NCBI RefSeq assembly: GCF_022601715.1
Contig: NZ_JAKVIM010000019.1
Span: forward strand, 1 to 64,000
DNA: 64,000 nt
Source: Acinetobacter zhairuonensis
Lineage (GTDB): Bacteria > Pseudomonadota > Gammaproteobacteria > Pseudomonadales > Moraxellaceae
Direction of reading: 5' to 3'
Under the pieces are notes generated by a model. That model saw only the letters and a list, made by a program, of their open reading frames with translations, was not told where the DNA came from and made no database searches. Position numbers and translations under genes: made by a program. Positions 36,179 to 46,387 of this stretch are shown piece after piece (position 1 is the first letter of the stretch; the number at the start of each line of letters is the position of its first letter).

Positions 36179-36830
36179 TCCATCACAACTGTTAAGCCTA
36201 TTGACGTTGTCATCAACTGCGTTACCGATAGGGGCATATTGCTATTCGCAAGGCGTGGAAAGTGCAATCGATCGAGGGCTGATTCATGATGAAGCCTCCA
36301 GTATTGCTTATTTTGAAGAAGTGCTGGAAATGCTCTTGGTGCGCTTTGAATTGCCTGTGCTGAAACGTTTAATGCAATACAGTGATGACGAAGAAAACTT
36401 CACCTACTGGGCAAATTTTTACCGTGCCAGTCGGGAAAGTAAAGAGTTACTGGCGGAATCGAAACAGTTGGCATTTTCTTTAAATGCCTGGATTAGAGAT
36501 GTATTAAAGCAACCGGTTAAAGTCAAAAAACAGCTGGGCTTTGTTCCAGTGTATGGAAGTCTATGTGGAAGCTTAGGGCTCAATGAAACTGAGGTGCTGA
36601 CGGCCTATACCTTTACCGTTTTAGAAAATCAGGTACTGGCAGCGGTGAAAACCGTTCCGCTGGGGCAAATGAGCGGTCAGCGTATTTTGTGGCATTTACA
36701 TGCACTCATTCCAGCAGCAATAGATCGTGCACTGGAGTTGCAAGATACTGAAATCAGTAGTGCTTTACCGCAATATGCCATGCTGAGTATGCACCACGAG
36801 ACTCAATATTCAAGACTATTCAGATCATAA
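36165..36830 (+). CDS. ureF: Urease accessory protein UreF
   Basis: This is a 221-residue all-helical protein with the UreF blocks [20 protein letters not shown] and [14 protein letters not shown]. It binds UreD on apo-urease and gates UreG during nickel insertion. Its start lies inside the end of ureE, so the two are translationally coupled; ureG follows after 18 bp. Confidence 0.95.
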   Translation: MSITNPSQLLSLLTLSSTALPIGAYCYSQGVESAIDRGLIHDEASSIAYFEEVLEMLLVRFELPVLKRLMQYSDDEENFTYWANFYRASRESKELLAESKQLAFSLNAWIRDVLKQPVKVKKQLGFVPVYGSLCGSLGLNETEVLTAYTFTVLENQVLAAVKTVPLGQMSGQRILWHLHALIPAAIDRALELQDTEISSALPQYAMLSMHHETQYSRLFRS

Positions 36831-36848
36831 TTTTAAGAGGAAAAAAAC

Positions 36849-37463
36849 ATGTCACAACGTAGCCCATTACGTGTGGGAATTGGCGGACCAGTCGGGTCGG
36901 GTAAAACAGCGCTGACTTTGAATTTATGTCAGGCGTTGCGTGAAAAATATAATATGGCAGTCGTTACCAATGACATTTATACCAAAGAAGATTCAAACTT
37001 TTTAACCCGTAATGAAGCCATGTCTCCAGACCGTATTGTTGGCGTAGAAACAGGCGGTTGCCCGCATACTGCCATTCGTGAAGACGCTTCTATTAATCTC
37101 GCGGCAATTGATGATTTATGTGAAAAATTTGATGGGCTTGAGCTGATTATTATTGAAAGTGGTGGTGATAATTTGGCGGCAACGTTTAGTCCAGAGCTTT
37201 CAGACTTAACCCTCTATGTGATTGACGTTGCTGGGGGAGAAAAGATTCCACGTAAAGGTGGTCCAGGTATTACCAAGTCAGATTTGCTCATTATCAATAA
37301 AACCGACTTGGCACCGATGGTCGGTGCGAATTTAAGCGTGATGGACCAAGATGCTAAGCGTATGCGTGGTGAGAAGCCATTTTTGTTTAGCAATATGAAA
37401 ACCAAAGAAGGTCTGGAACTCATTATTTCGTTTATTGAAAAACAAGGTCTATTCAAAGCTTAA
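36849..37463 (+). CDS. ureG: Urease accessory GTPase UreG
   Basis: This is a 204-residue protein. The P-loop is [16 protein letters not shown]; the nickel-binding Cys-Pro-His motif is in [17 protein letters not shown]; the guanine-specific NKTD is at [11 protein letters not shown]. It uses GTP hydrolysis to drive nickel delivery. A good AGAGGAAAAAA Shine-Dalgarno precedes ATG 36849. Length is normal for the family. Confidence 0.97.
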   Translation: MSQRSPLRVGIGGPVGSGKTALTLNLCQALREKYNMAVVTNDIYTKEDSNFLTRNEAMSPDRIVGVETGGCPHTAIREDASINLAAIDDLCEKFDGLELIIIESGGDNLAATFSPELSDLTLYVIDVAGGEKIPRKGGPGITKSDLLIINKTDLAPMVGANLSVMDQDAKRMRGEKPFLFSNMKTKEGLELIISFIEKQGLFKA

Positions 37464-37477
37464 TTCGGGGAATCACA

Positions 37478-38044
37478 ATGACTTATTTAAAAAGAACTTT
37501 CGCCACTTTAGTTGCAGCTTTTCCAATGTGGGCAATGGCACATCCCGGACATGAACAACAGAACAGTTTCTTGGCGGGCTTTATTCATCCCTTTACTGGA
37601 ATTGACCACCTCACCATGGCAATCGCATTTGGTGTGCTGCTGTGGTCAGCGGCTAATCGTTGGAAAGTAGGTGGATTGTTAGGTTTAGTCGTTGCCATGA
37701 TTGCTGGTTTTAGCCTAGGGCAGTTGCATATCGTTTCCGCAAATCTTGCAGAATACGGCATTGTTTTTTCCTTATCTGTTCTCGCGATTGCATTGTGGAG
37801 CAAAGCGAATCGACTATTTGCAGTGGCGAGCATGGTTTTAGCCAGTTTTCATGGCATGGCGCATGGTGCTGAATTGAGTCATTCAGGTCATGTGATCGGT
37901 CTGGTTTTAGGCATGGTTGTTGCTATGTCATGCATCTACGCAGGTGGATTGGGTTTAGGTGCTTTGGTACAAAAATATGTGCCGCACGGTAAAAAAATTG
38001 TCGGTGGAATTGCCGCAGTTGTTGCACTGATTGGTTTGGCTTAA
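37478..38044 (+). CDS. ureJ: HupE/UreJ-family nickel permease-like protein
   Basis: This is a 188-residue protein with a signal-like first segment ending AMAHPGHEQ and then about six membrane helices. The hallmark HPFTGIDHLTMAIAFGVLL and the FHGMAHGAEL block are the His-rich motifs of HupE/UreJ nickel (or cobalt) transporters. Its place between ureG and ureD points to nickel supply for urease. It is much shorter than the HupE-like protein at 20929, which has an added periplasmic domain. Confidence 0.9.
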   Translation: MTYLKRTFATLVAAFPMWAMAHPGHEQQNSFLAGFIHPFTGIDHLTMAIAFGVLLWSAANRWKVGGLLGLVVAMIAGFSLGQLHIVSANLAEYGIVFSLSVLAIALWSKANRLFAVASMVLASFHGMAHGAELSHSGHVIGLVLGMVVAMSCIYAGGLGLGALVQKYVPHGKKIVGGIAAVVALIGLA

Positions 38045-38115
38045 TGATTTTCTGGTCGTTTTGATGGACGAATTTCAGCACACCAGTTTATTGGTATTCA
38101 TCACGCAGAGGAAGC

Positions 38116-38994
38116 ATGCAGGATTTAACAGTCAGTCGAACGCATGATGCTCAATTATGGTTTGCCAAGTTGGAACTCGGTTTTCAGGCTCAAAAAGAGC
38201 CTGAATGTACGGTGTTACATCACCGCAAACATTATGGTCCTGTGCGAGTACAAAAAATGCTTTGGCCTGAAAAAACAGGGGTTTGCCATGCCATTATTGT
38301 GCATCCACCTGCGGGTATTGCGGGTGGGGATCACCTGACTTTTGATCTGTCTGTCGACGCGCAGGCACATGCTTTAGTCACTACCCCAGGTGCAGGAAAA
38401 TGGTACAAAACCAATGCTAAAAAGGCCTATCAGCATATCAATATCAGTTTGAATGGTAATGCTATTTTTGAATGGCTACCCCAAGAAACCATGTTGTTTA
38501 ATGGAGCGAATGCCCATTCAGAAACCATCATTCATTTGGATGAGGCAGCCAGTTTTATTGGTTGGGACATGTTGGTCATTGGTCGTCAAGCACGTGATGA
38601 GCAATTTACTGATGGTGCATATATCAACCAATTTAAACTGTTTCGTAATCAGACATTATTGGTTGCAGATACCTTAAGTTTTAAGGGCAATGACCGTTGG
38701 TTAAGCTCATGCTTAGGAATGAATGGTCAATCTGTTATGGGAAGTTTCTGGGCAGTTCCACCTTCGCAATATCGTGCCAGTCTTGATTTAGAACAGCATC
38801 TGGATTTAGTCCGTGAACTGATGATGCGTATGGATGTACCCGTCACCTTAACGGTATTAGATGATGTGATTTGTGCCCGTTTCTTAGGGAGCGATGTTCG
38901 GCAATGTCATGATGCCTTTGCCGCCATCAGAGCAAAACTCAGACGTTATTGGTACGGTTTGGATGAAGAATTTCCACGTATTTGGAGAACATAA
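38116..38994 (+). CDS. ureD: Urease accessory protein UreD
   Basis: This is a 292-residue protein with UreD motifs [19 protein letters not shown] and [13 protein letters not shown], and [16 protein letters not shown] at the end. It forms the platform on apo-urease to which UreF and UreG bind. In most clusters ureD heads ureDABC and so it does here, but the accessory genes ureEFG lie before it, not after. The 100-bp gap to ureA holds no visible gene. Confidence 0.95.
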   Translation: MQDLTVSRTHDAQLWFAKLELGFQAQKEPECTVLHHRKHYGPVRVQKMLWPEKTGVCHAIIVHPPAGIAGGDHLTFDLSVDAQAHALVTTPGAGKWYKTNAKKAYQHINISLNGNAIFEWLPQETMLFNGANAHSETIIHLDEAASFIGWDMLVIGRQARDEQFTDGAYINQFKLFRNQTLLVADTLSFKGNDRWLSSCLGMNGQSVMGSFWAVPPSQYRASLDLEQHLDLVRELMMRMDVPVTLTVLDDVICARFLGSDVRQCHDAFAAIRAKLRRYWYGLDEEFPRIWRT

Positions 38995-39095
38995 GCTCAT
39001 TTTCTCCAGTCATTAAAAGACAGAATGGCAAAACGTAATTCTGGTCATGCACAGCTCATGAGTGAAGTATCTCCACGTTTAGATAGGTAAAAGAT

Positions 39096-39398
39096 ATGGA
39101 ATTAAATCCAACAGAAAAAGACAAACTTTTAATTTTTACCGCGGGCTTGGTCGCAGAGCGCCGTAAAGCACGTGGTTTAAAACTGAATTATCCTGAAGCC
39201 ATAGCTTATATTTCCGCAGCCTTGCTTGAAGGCGCACGCGATGGCATGAGTGTAAGCGAGCTGATGCATTATGGAACCACATTATTGAGCCGTAATGATG
39301 TGATGGATGGCATCGCAGAAATGATTGTTGAAGTTCAGGTTGAAGCAACCTTTCCAGATGGCTCAAAACTGGTGACCGTACATCAACCAATTATGTAA
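39096..39398 (+). CDS. ureA: Urease gamma subunit
   Basis: This is a 100-residue protein with the gamma-subunit pattern [39 protein letters not shown] and [20 protein letters not shown]. It is full-length and forms the small subunit of the (ABC)3 urease. It is followed after 19 bp by ureB with the Shine-Dalgarno AAGGAATAAAG. Confidence 0.97.
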   Translation: MELNPTEKDKLLIFTAGLVAERRKARGLKLNYPEAIAYISAALLEGARDGMSVSELMHYGTTLLSRNDVMDGIAEMIVEVQVEATFPDGSKLVTVHQPIM

Positions 39399-39417
39399 AT
39401 AACAATAAGGAATAAAG

Positions 39418-39726
39418 ATGATTCCAGGTGAAGTAATTACGCCAGATCGCGATATTGATTTAAATGTTGGACGAGAAACCTTAAAAATAACGGTTGCGAA
39501 TGCAGGCGATCGACCGATTCAAATTGGTTCACATTTTCATTTTTTTGAAGCTAACGATGCTTTGAAATTTGAGCGCGAGCGTACAAAAGGTTACCGCTTA
39601 AATATTGCAGCAGGCACCGCAGTACGTTTTGAGCCTGGTCAAAGCCGAGAGGTTGAATTGGTGGCTTTGGTTGGAAAACGTGAAGTGTATGGCTTTGCGG
39701 GTCGGGTGATGGGGAAACTTGACTAA
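39418..39726 (+). CDS. ureB: Urease beta subunit
   Basis: This is a 102-residue protein starting [16 protein letters not shown] and holding the conserved [15 protein letters not shown] and [17 protein letters not shown]. It is full-length. It packs against the alpha subunit and helps cover the active site. ureC starts 42 bp downstream. Confidence 0.97.
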   Translation: MIPGEVITPDRDIDLNVGRETLKITVANAGDRPIQIGSHFHFFEANDALKFERERTKGYRLNIAAGTAVRFEPGQSREVELVALVGKREVYGFAGRVMGKLD

Positions 39727-39768
39727 GTTGGAATATGAAAATCTTTTAAGAATTTAGAGTAAACCATT

Positions 39769-41469
39769 ATGAAAATGTCACGACGTGCATATGCGGAAAT
39801 GTTCGGACCAACCGTAGGGGATCGTGTTCGCTTGGCGGATACAGAACTCTTTATTGAAGTCGAACAAGATCTGACGACTTACGGTGAAGAAGTAAAATTC
39901 GGTGGTGGTAAAGTTATCCGAGATGGTATGGGGCAATCCCAATTATTGGCAGATGATGTTGCGGATACCGTCATTACCAATGCTTTAATTGTGGATTGGT
40001 GGGGGATTGTCAAAGCCGATGTTGGTCTGAAAAATGGTCGTATCTGGAAAATTGGTAAGGCAGGAAATCCTGATATACAACCCAATATTACGATTCCGCT
40101 GGGAGCTGCCACGGAAGTGATTGCGGGGGAAGGTCAAATTCTAACTGCAGGTGGCATCGACACACATATTCACTGGATTTGCCCGCAACAAGTGGAAACT
40201 GCACTCATGTCAGGCACAACCACCATGATTGGTGGGGGAACAGGTCCAGCGGCGGGAACATCCGCAACAACAGTTACACCGGGACCATGGCATATTGCGA
40301 CCATGTTGCAAGCCATAGATGATTTACCGATGAATATTGGGCTATTGGGCAAAGGTAATTTAAGTTTGCCTGATCCTGTCCGTGAGCAGATTGAAGCGGG
40401 AGTCGTGGGCTTAAAACTGCATGAAGATTGGGGTTCCACACCTGCTGCCATCGATAACTGTTTAACGGTTGCAGATGAATACGATGTTCAGGTTGCCATT
40501 CATACCGATACTTTAAATGAAAGTGGATTCTTGGAAGAAACACTTGCGGCGTTTAAGCAGCGCACCATTCACACGTACCATACCGAAGGCGCGGGTGGTG
40601 GACATGCGCCCGATATTTTAAAAGCTATTGGTCAAGCCAATGTGTTGCCATCTTCGACCAATCCAACCCGTCCTTATACTGTCAACACCATTGATGAGCA
40701 TTTGGACATGCTCATGGTATGCCATCATTTAGATCCAGCAATTTCAGAAGATGTTGCATTTGCCGAAAGTCGAATTCGTCGTGAAACCATTGCAGCGGAA
40801 GATATTTTGCAAGATTTGGGCGCCATTTCCATGATGTCGTCCGATTCACAGGCAATGGGACGTGTGGGTGAAGTGATTATTCGTACATGGCAAACTGCCC
40901 ATAAAATGAAAGTGCAACGTGGACCTCTGGAAGGTGATACGCCACATACCGATAATCAGCGGGTTAAACGTTATATTGCGAAATATACAATTAACCCTGC
41001 CATTACCCACGGTTTGAGTCATGAAGTCGGCTCGGTCGAAGAAGGCAAGCTGGCAGACTTGGTGCTGTGGAAACCTGCATTTTTTGGGGTTAAACCTGCC
41101 ATGATTATTAAAGGCGGGATGATTGCGGCAGCACCAATGGGTGATATTAATGCTTCTATTCCAACGCCACAGCCTGTGCATTACCGTCCCATGTTTGGGG
41201 CAAATGCCCGCGGTGTGCATAACACCTGTATCACTTTCTTGTCTCAGGCAGGGATTGATAATGGTGTAGCGGAAAAATTAGGTCTGAAGAAAATCATTTC
41301 TGCATGTAAAAACACGCGCAATATTTCTAAAGCCGATATGAAGCACAACACCTATACGCCCGTGATGGAAGTTGATCCAGAAATTTACGAAGTTCGGGCA
41401 GATGGTGTACATTTAACCTGTGAGCCAGCAGAAGTATTGCCAATGGCACAGCGTTATTTCTTGTTTTAA
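39769..41469 (+). CDS. ureC: Urease alpha subunit (catalytic)
   Basis: This is a 566-residue protein, the normal length. The nickel ligands are visible: HIHWICPQQ (two His), the carbamylated Lys in [10 protein letters not shown], and His in [12 protein letters not shown] and [15 protein letters not shown]. The mobile flap Cys-His is in [10 protein letters not shown]. All catalytic residues I can check are present, so the enzyme should hydrolyse urea to ammonia and carbamate. It is followed by a good terminator, closing the urease operon. Confidence 0.98.
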   Translation: MKMSRRAYAEMFGPTVGDRVRLADTELFIEVEQDLTTYGEEVKFGGGKVIRDGMGQSQLLADDVADTVITNALIVDWWGIVKADVGLKNGRIWKIGKAGNPDIQPNITIPLGAATEVIAGEGQILTAGGIDTHIHWICPQQVETALMSGTTTMIGGGTGPAAGTSATTVTPGPWHIATMLQAIDDLPMNIGLLGKGNLSLPDPVREQIEAGVVGLKLHEDWGSTPAAIDNCLTVADEYDVQVAIHTDTLNESGFLEETLAAFKQRTIHTYHTEGAGGGHAPDILKAIGQANVLPSSTNPTRPYTVNTIDEHLDMLMVCHHLDPAISEDVAFAESRIRRETIAAEDILQDLGAISMMSSDSQAMGRVGEVIIRTWQTAHKMKVQRGPLEGDTPHTDNQRVKRYIAKYTINPAITHGLSHEVGSVEEGKLADLVLWKPAFFGVKPAMIIKGGMIAAAPMGDINASIPTPQPVHYRPMFGANARGVHNTCITFLSQAGIDNGVAEKLGLKKIISACKNTRNISKADMKHNTYTPVMEVDPEIYEVRADGVHLTCEPAEVLPMAQRYFLF

Positions 41470-41494
41470 AAATATTAGATTGTATTGATGGTTT

Positions 41495-41526
41495 AAAAAA
41501 GCCCACCTGAATTGGTGGGCTTTTTA
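41495..41526 (+). terminator. Terminator after ureC
   Basis: AGCCCACC and GGTGGGCT form a stem with loop TGAATT, with six A before and five T after. It is 25 bp past the ureC stop and can also work for the convergent frmA gene. Confidence 0.9.
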
Positions 41527-41530
41527 TCAT

Positions 41531-41556
41531 GCCTCCTTAACTCAGGTTAAGGAGGC
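41531..41556. repeat. Perfect palindrome between ureC and frmA
   Basis: GCCTCCTTAAC and GTTAAGGAGGC are perfect 11-bp arms with a 4-nt loop, directly after the ureC terminator. On the minus strand it is followed by ATGATAAAAA, so it may act as a second hairpin for the frmA transcript. Confidence 0.7.
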
Positions 41557-41580
41557 ATTGAAAGTGAGTAGGGGGTAAAC

Positions 41581-42985
<1,405 letters not shown>

Positions 42986-43579
42986 GGGCGCAGTCTTATA
43001 TGTTTTATAGCATAGTACCCTATAGTATACTAGAGAGCAATAAACCTTAAGTTTTTGCCTGATCAGAAGATGAATTTCTTTATGGATCGCTTTTGCATCT
43101 GTTCAGTGGATGAACGAAAAAAACTATGAGTACTGTGAGGCTAGAGGTGGGGTAAATACCGATTGTTTTTTTAATTCTTGAAGAGTATTAAATAAAAATA
43201 GAAAAAAGATTCATTGAAACATATTTATCAAAAAGACGCTGAGATGTTTGGTTGGTTAAATTAAAACTATTATTTTCAATGGTTTAAATTTCTATACTGG
43301 CAATAGTGAGCAAAGCTAAATTCTCCAATTTTGATGGATCTATTCACATTATAAAAAGTACATTTGGAGTTGATTTTAGATGAAAAATGCCTAATTGGGG
43401 GCTTTTATTTATGAGGAGAAATCGCATTTTAATCACAATATTTTTAAATTTTGGAGCCATATTTCAGATAATTTCAGCTTTGTCTGCATATCCTTATTCT
43501 AATGGACACCAAATCTCACAAACAAAAGAACAGAGAGTCGTATCTCACTTGGACACTTTAAATGGGTTCTAACATTTTA
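42986..43579. other. 594-bp gap between frmR and the first Xer site
   Basis: The first 60 bp hold the frmR promoter and operator. A 61-codon ORF (43387-43572) begins with a Met and a hydrophobic run and ends 7 bp before the Xer site, but it lacks a ribosome binding site and resembles nothing I know, so I do not call it as a gene. The rest shows no gene. Confidence 0.4.
43011..43033. promoter_or_regulatory. FrmR-type operator in the frmR promoter
   Basis: CATAGTACCCTATAGTATAC followed by TAG has TAGTA and TACTA arms around a C/T-rich centre, the style of CsoR/FrmR operators. It lies upstream of frmR in the right place to overlap its promoter. Confidence 0.6.
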
Positions 43580-43607
43580 ATTTCGTATAATGGCCATTAT
43601 GTTAATT
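43580..43607 (+). other. XerC/XerD recombination site 1 (pdif-like, C to D)
   Basis: The XerC arm ATTTCGTATAA (43580-43590), 6-bp spacer TGGCCA and XerD arm TTATGTTAATT (43597-43607) match the dif/pdif consensus. The orientation is opposite to sites 2 and 3. Confidence 0.85.
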
Positions 43608-43626
43608 TTAGGAATTCTTAATTGAA

Positions 43627-44007
43627 GTGAAATATATAGCTCAAATCATAGAATGTAATGAGGATCTCGAATTTATTCTAAAAATTAAGGTTCGTAATGA
43701 AATTCTAGAAGTATTTAGTTCTTCAATACCCTCATGTATTGATCTCAAAAAAAATTACCTTATAGCTTTAAAAGCTACTATTCTTGATGATTACATTGTT
43801 GAAAAAGTACATTGTCCCCATCAAATTAAGCAAATAGATAATAGTCTAAGATATGAAATTATTGGACATTTAAAAGAAGGAAAGCTAGACAGTAATGGCT
43901 TAATTTTTGAAGATGATATTTTAAATAGAGATTTTTTTTACTTAGATAACACTACAGTAAAATGGACTGTAGACAGAATTAATGCCACTTTTGATGACAG
44001 CAATTGA
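43627..44007 (+). CDS. Protein of unknown function carried in a pdif module
   Basis: This is a 126-residue protein starting at GTG 43627 (AGGA about 14 bp upstream, not strong), with no signal peptide and no membrane segment. It is acidic and beta-prone (YIAQIIECNEDLEFILKIKV, then ILDDYIVEKVHCPHQIKQ). No family was recognised. It fills the space between Xer sites 1 and 2 almost exactly, ending 4 bp before site 2, which supports it being the cargo of one module. No toxin- or antitoxin-like partner is seen. Confidence 0.55.
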   Translation: MKYIAQIIECNEDLEFILKIKVRNEILEVFSSSIPSCIDLKKNYLIALKATILDDYIVEKVHCPHQIKQIDNSLRYEIIGHLKEGKLDSNGLIFEDDILNRDFFYLDNTTVKWTVDRINATFDDSN

Positions 44008-44011
44008 GTTC

Positions 44012-44039
44012 ATTTAACATAATGGCCATTATGCGAAAT
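44012..44039 (-). other. XerC/XerD recombination site 2 (pdif-like, D to C on +)
   Basis: Read on the minus strand: XerC arm ATTTCGCATAA, spacer TGGCCA, XerD arm TTATGTTAAAT. This is the closest of the three to the general chromosomal dif consensus. The spacer equals that of site 1 and is itself a palindrome. Confidence 0.85.
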
Positions 44040-44069
44040 GCGGACGTTGAAGTCTGCATTTTTTATTTT

Positions 44070-44519
44070 TTAAACTAGATTTTTTCGATATTGAATAAAG
44101 CCAGTATTTATCGCTACTTGATCATATAAAATTCTTGCTTGATAGTTTGTTTCTTGAGTTAACCAATAGACTCGAGAACAATTTTTCTTATGAGCTTCAG
44201 CATATACCGCTTCTATCAAACTTTTACCACAGCCTTTAGCACGATTATCTGTTTGTACAAATAGATCTTGAAGGTAGCAATAATTACCTTTTGTCCAGGT
44301 GCTACGATGAAAAATATAGTGCACTAGACCAATTAGTTTCTTATCTACTTCTAGTACAAAACACCCCATTTCTTCACTTTCATCAATTAGACGATCAAAA
44401 GTTAATTTAGAAAGTTCTGATGTTAAACTCACTTTATAGAAGTCCTGATATCCCTTCCAAAGATTTAACCAATTCTCATAATCTTGTTTTAAAAGTTTTC
44501 TTACTTGCATGACCCTCAC
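44070..44519 (-). CDS. GNAT-family N-acetyltransferase carried in a pdif module
   Basis: This is a 149-residue protein with the GNAT pattern: KLIGLVHYIFHRST in the middle, YLQDLFVQTDNRAKGCGKSL with the acetyl-CoA P-loop (RAKGCGKS, a variant of RxxGxG), and ARILYDQVAINTGFIQYRK near the end. It acetylates a small amine or a protein; the substrate is unknown. The start may be 44519 or the internal ATG 44510. It sits alone between Xer sites 2 and 3, so it is mobile cargo of this module. Confidence 0.85.
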   Translation of the reverse strand: MRVMQVRKLLKQDYENWLNLWKGYQDFYKVSLTSELSKLTFDRLIDESEEMGCFVLEVDKKLIGLVHYIFHRSTWTKGNYCYLQDLFVQTDNRAKGCGKSLIEAVYAEAHKKNCSRVYWLTQETNYQARILYDQVAINTGFIQYRKNLV

Positions 44520-44535
44520 TCTTTAAATTTCCTAA

Positions 44536-44563
44536 AATTAACATAATGCACCTTATACGAAAT
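44536..44563 (-). other. XerC/XerD recombination site 3 (pdif-like, D to C on +)
   Basis: Read on the minus strand: XerC arm ATTTCGTATAA, spacer GGTGCA, XerD arm TTATGTTAATT. It has the same orientation as site 2 but a different spacer, so the two may be poorly matched for strand exchange. Confidence 0.85.
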
Positions 44564-44608
44564 GCTCTTTTTATTCTAATTTAAATCAATTGTTTATCGT
44601 ATTGCATT

Positions 44609-44638
44609 AAGCCCAATCCACCCTGATTGGGCTTTTTT
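44609..44638 (+). terminator. Terminator just outside the pdif modules
   Basis: AAGCCCAATC and GATTGGGCTT form a 10-bp stem followed by a T-run, in the plus direction. No plus-strand gene ends immediately before it; it may have belonged to a gene now separated by the Xer-site insertion. Confidence 0.8.
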
Positions 44639-45238
44639 ATGGATTTATCACGTTCCACGATTGCTTATTAAACAATGTTCCACGGCTTTGTTTAGTCTCA
44701 TTTAACCCTAAAACAGAAAAAATGTCCAGATGAAATAAGAATAGATGTCTAAGTAGTTATTAATTTTGCACTTTGTCATTGGTCGAATTTTTAGGCTCCC
44801 TTTATCTCAAGATATCTTCAGACTATTGATAAATTTTTTAGTGCTTAGAACAGGAACATGAAGTTGAATTGAATGTGATGAAACTTTGAAAAATGATGAC
44901 CATCACATATTTTTAGATGCAAATTTAAGTCAGAGTAGAGCTTTTTAATTTGGTTTGGTTCATTAAAAGGAGGTAAAACCATGTCTTAAAAAAGTGCATG
45001 CAAAATAAATATAGAAAATTTAATTAAAAAAATGCATGTTGAAAAAGTGAATTTAATTTCATGAAAAATTTTATATTACTGTTTTTTAAGTAATAAATAA
45101 TTAAAAATATAATTTTGTTCTGTTTTGTACCTATGCTTGCACTAAAATAAAACCATTAAAATATGTTTGACATTTCAAACAAATTGACGCATTTTTGTTG
45201 CATAAGAAAGACACATCTAAGAGATAAAAGGTGTAGTA
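44639..45238. other. 600-bp gap upstream of the iac genes
   Basis: No gene was recognised. The last 120 bp are AT-rich and hold the palindromic element at 45164-45181, which is probably the iac control region. Confidence 0.5.
45164..45181. promoter_or_regulatory. Palindromic operator before iacH, candidate IacR site
   Basis: TGTTTGACATTTCAAACA has perfect 7-bp arms (TGTTTGA and TCAAACA) around CATT, the size of a MarR-family operator. It is 58 bp before the GTG of iacH, and the TTGACA inside it could double as a -35 box. Related copies are at 53846 and 53996. Confidence 0.65.
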
Positions 45239-46387
45239 GTGAAAAATATTGTGTATGAAAAAATGGCTCTGGGGAACGGAGCTCTCAGAGTGATGCTGAA
45301 GGATACAATCAACATAAAAGGATATAAAACTGTAGGTGGTAGCGCAGCGTTGGTGGATTCGCAACCTGCAACAGAACATGCCGATATTGTGAATTATATT
45401 TTGAGTCATGATTGTCAAATTACGGGTAAAACCAATTTGCATGAACTGGCTTTCGGTACGACAGGTATTAATCACTTTACAGGCACAGCAACTAATCCTA
45501 AATATCCAGAGTTGATTCCAGGTGGTTCTTCTAGTGGTTCAGCTGCAGCCGTTGCTGCCAATCTGGTGGATTTTTCTGTTGGTACGGATACAGGTGGTTC
45601 AATCCGTATGCCAGCGGCATGTTGTGGAATTTATGGATTAAAACCCACCTTTGGTCGTGTGAGTCGCAAAGGTGTACTTCCAGAAAGTACGAGCCTTGAT
45701 TGTGTTGGACCGTTTGCTGCAAGCCTTGGTGCATTAACGCAAGCCATGGCAATTATTGACCCGACTTTTCATTATGATCTTGCGCAGAAAGATCAGATTC
45801 AATCATTACGACTTGCTGTGCTGGATGTCGAAGCAAAACCAGAAATTTGGGCGGCTGTAAACGGATTTTTAGCGCAAGCAGGTTTTTCTAACCCGACTCA
45901 AGTGCATTTATCGTATTTTTCTGATGCCTACCGTGCGGGTATGCAGGTGATTAATTATGAAACTTGGCAGGCATTTGGTCATCTGATTGCCTCTGGGAAG
46001 GTTGGGCAGGATGTTGCCAGTCGATTGCTCAATGCGGCTAAAACTACGCTTAATGAAGTCGAATTAGCCAATCAGGTGCGTCAAAGTTTTACGCAAGAAA
46101 TTGACCAGTTACTGAATGAGAATGATGTTTTGGTGCTGCCAACATTGCCGCAAATCCCGCCTAAAGTTGTGGATGCTGAAGATACTACGGCATTTCTAAA
46201 TATGACTGCGCTCATTCGCCCATTTAATTTATCAGGGCATCCGGCAATTACTATTCCACTTGAAACTCAAGATGGTCAACCTGCAGGCATTCAGTTGGTT
46301 GCCAAACATGGTGCTGATGAAAAACTGTGTGCGATTGCCGCTTATTTAATGGATTTAGTGCAATCGAAACAACAAGGAGAAAAATAA
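45239..46387 (+). CDS. iacH: Amidase IacH
   Basis: This is a 382-residue amidase-signature protein. The GTG start at 45239 has AAAAGG 8 bp upstream; ATG 45263 is an alternative. The catalytic Lys is in VMLKDTINIKGY, the Ser-cisSer-Ser region is PGGSSSGSAAAVAANLVDFS, and GTDTGGSIRMPAACCGIYGL follows. It lacks the N-terminal helical arm of long amidases. As the first gene of the iac operon it may release indole-3-acetic acid from an amide such as indole-3-acetamide or an amino-acid conjugate. iacA starts on its stop codon (TAATG), so they are coupled. Confidence 0.85.
   Translation: MKNIVYEKMALGNGALRVMLKDTINIKGYKTVGGSAALVDSQPATEHADIVNYILSHDCQITGKTNLHELAFGTTGINHFTGTATNPKYPELIPGGSSSGSAAAVAANLVDFSVGTDTGGSIRMPAACCGIYGLKPTFGRVSRKGVLPESTSLDCVGPFAASLGALTQAMAIIDPTFHYDLAQKDQIQSLRLAVLDVEAKPEIWAAVNGFLAQAGFSNPTQVHLSYFSDAYRAGMQVINYETWQAFGHLIASGKVGQDVASRLLNAAKTTLNEVELANQVRQSFTQEIDQLLNENDVLVLPTLPQIPPKVVDAEDTTAFLNMTALIRPFNLSGHPAITIPLETQDGQPAGIQLVAKHGADEKLCAIAAYLMDLVQSKQQGEK

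Larger units (their letters stand above)
43580..44563. mobile_element. Two Xer-site-bounded (pdif) modules
   Basis: Three 28-bp Xer sites (43580, 44012, 44536) bound two short gene-sized blocks: one with a gene of unknown function, one with an acetyltransferase. Such modules are known from Acinetobacter plasmids, where XerC/XerD move or invert them. Sites 1 and 2 are inverted relative to each other (inversion expected); sites 2 and 3 are direct (excision expected). Whether this replicon is a chromosome or plasmid cannot be told here. Confidence 0.75.

Noticed and set aside
40846..41220. 124-codon minus-strand ORF inside ureC
   Set aside because: It is a shadow of a strongly conserved gene on the other strand.
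43387..43572. 61-codon ORF next to Xer site 1
   Set aside because: It has no ribosome binding site and no recognisable features beyond one hydrophobic run. It is noted in the gap description only.
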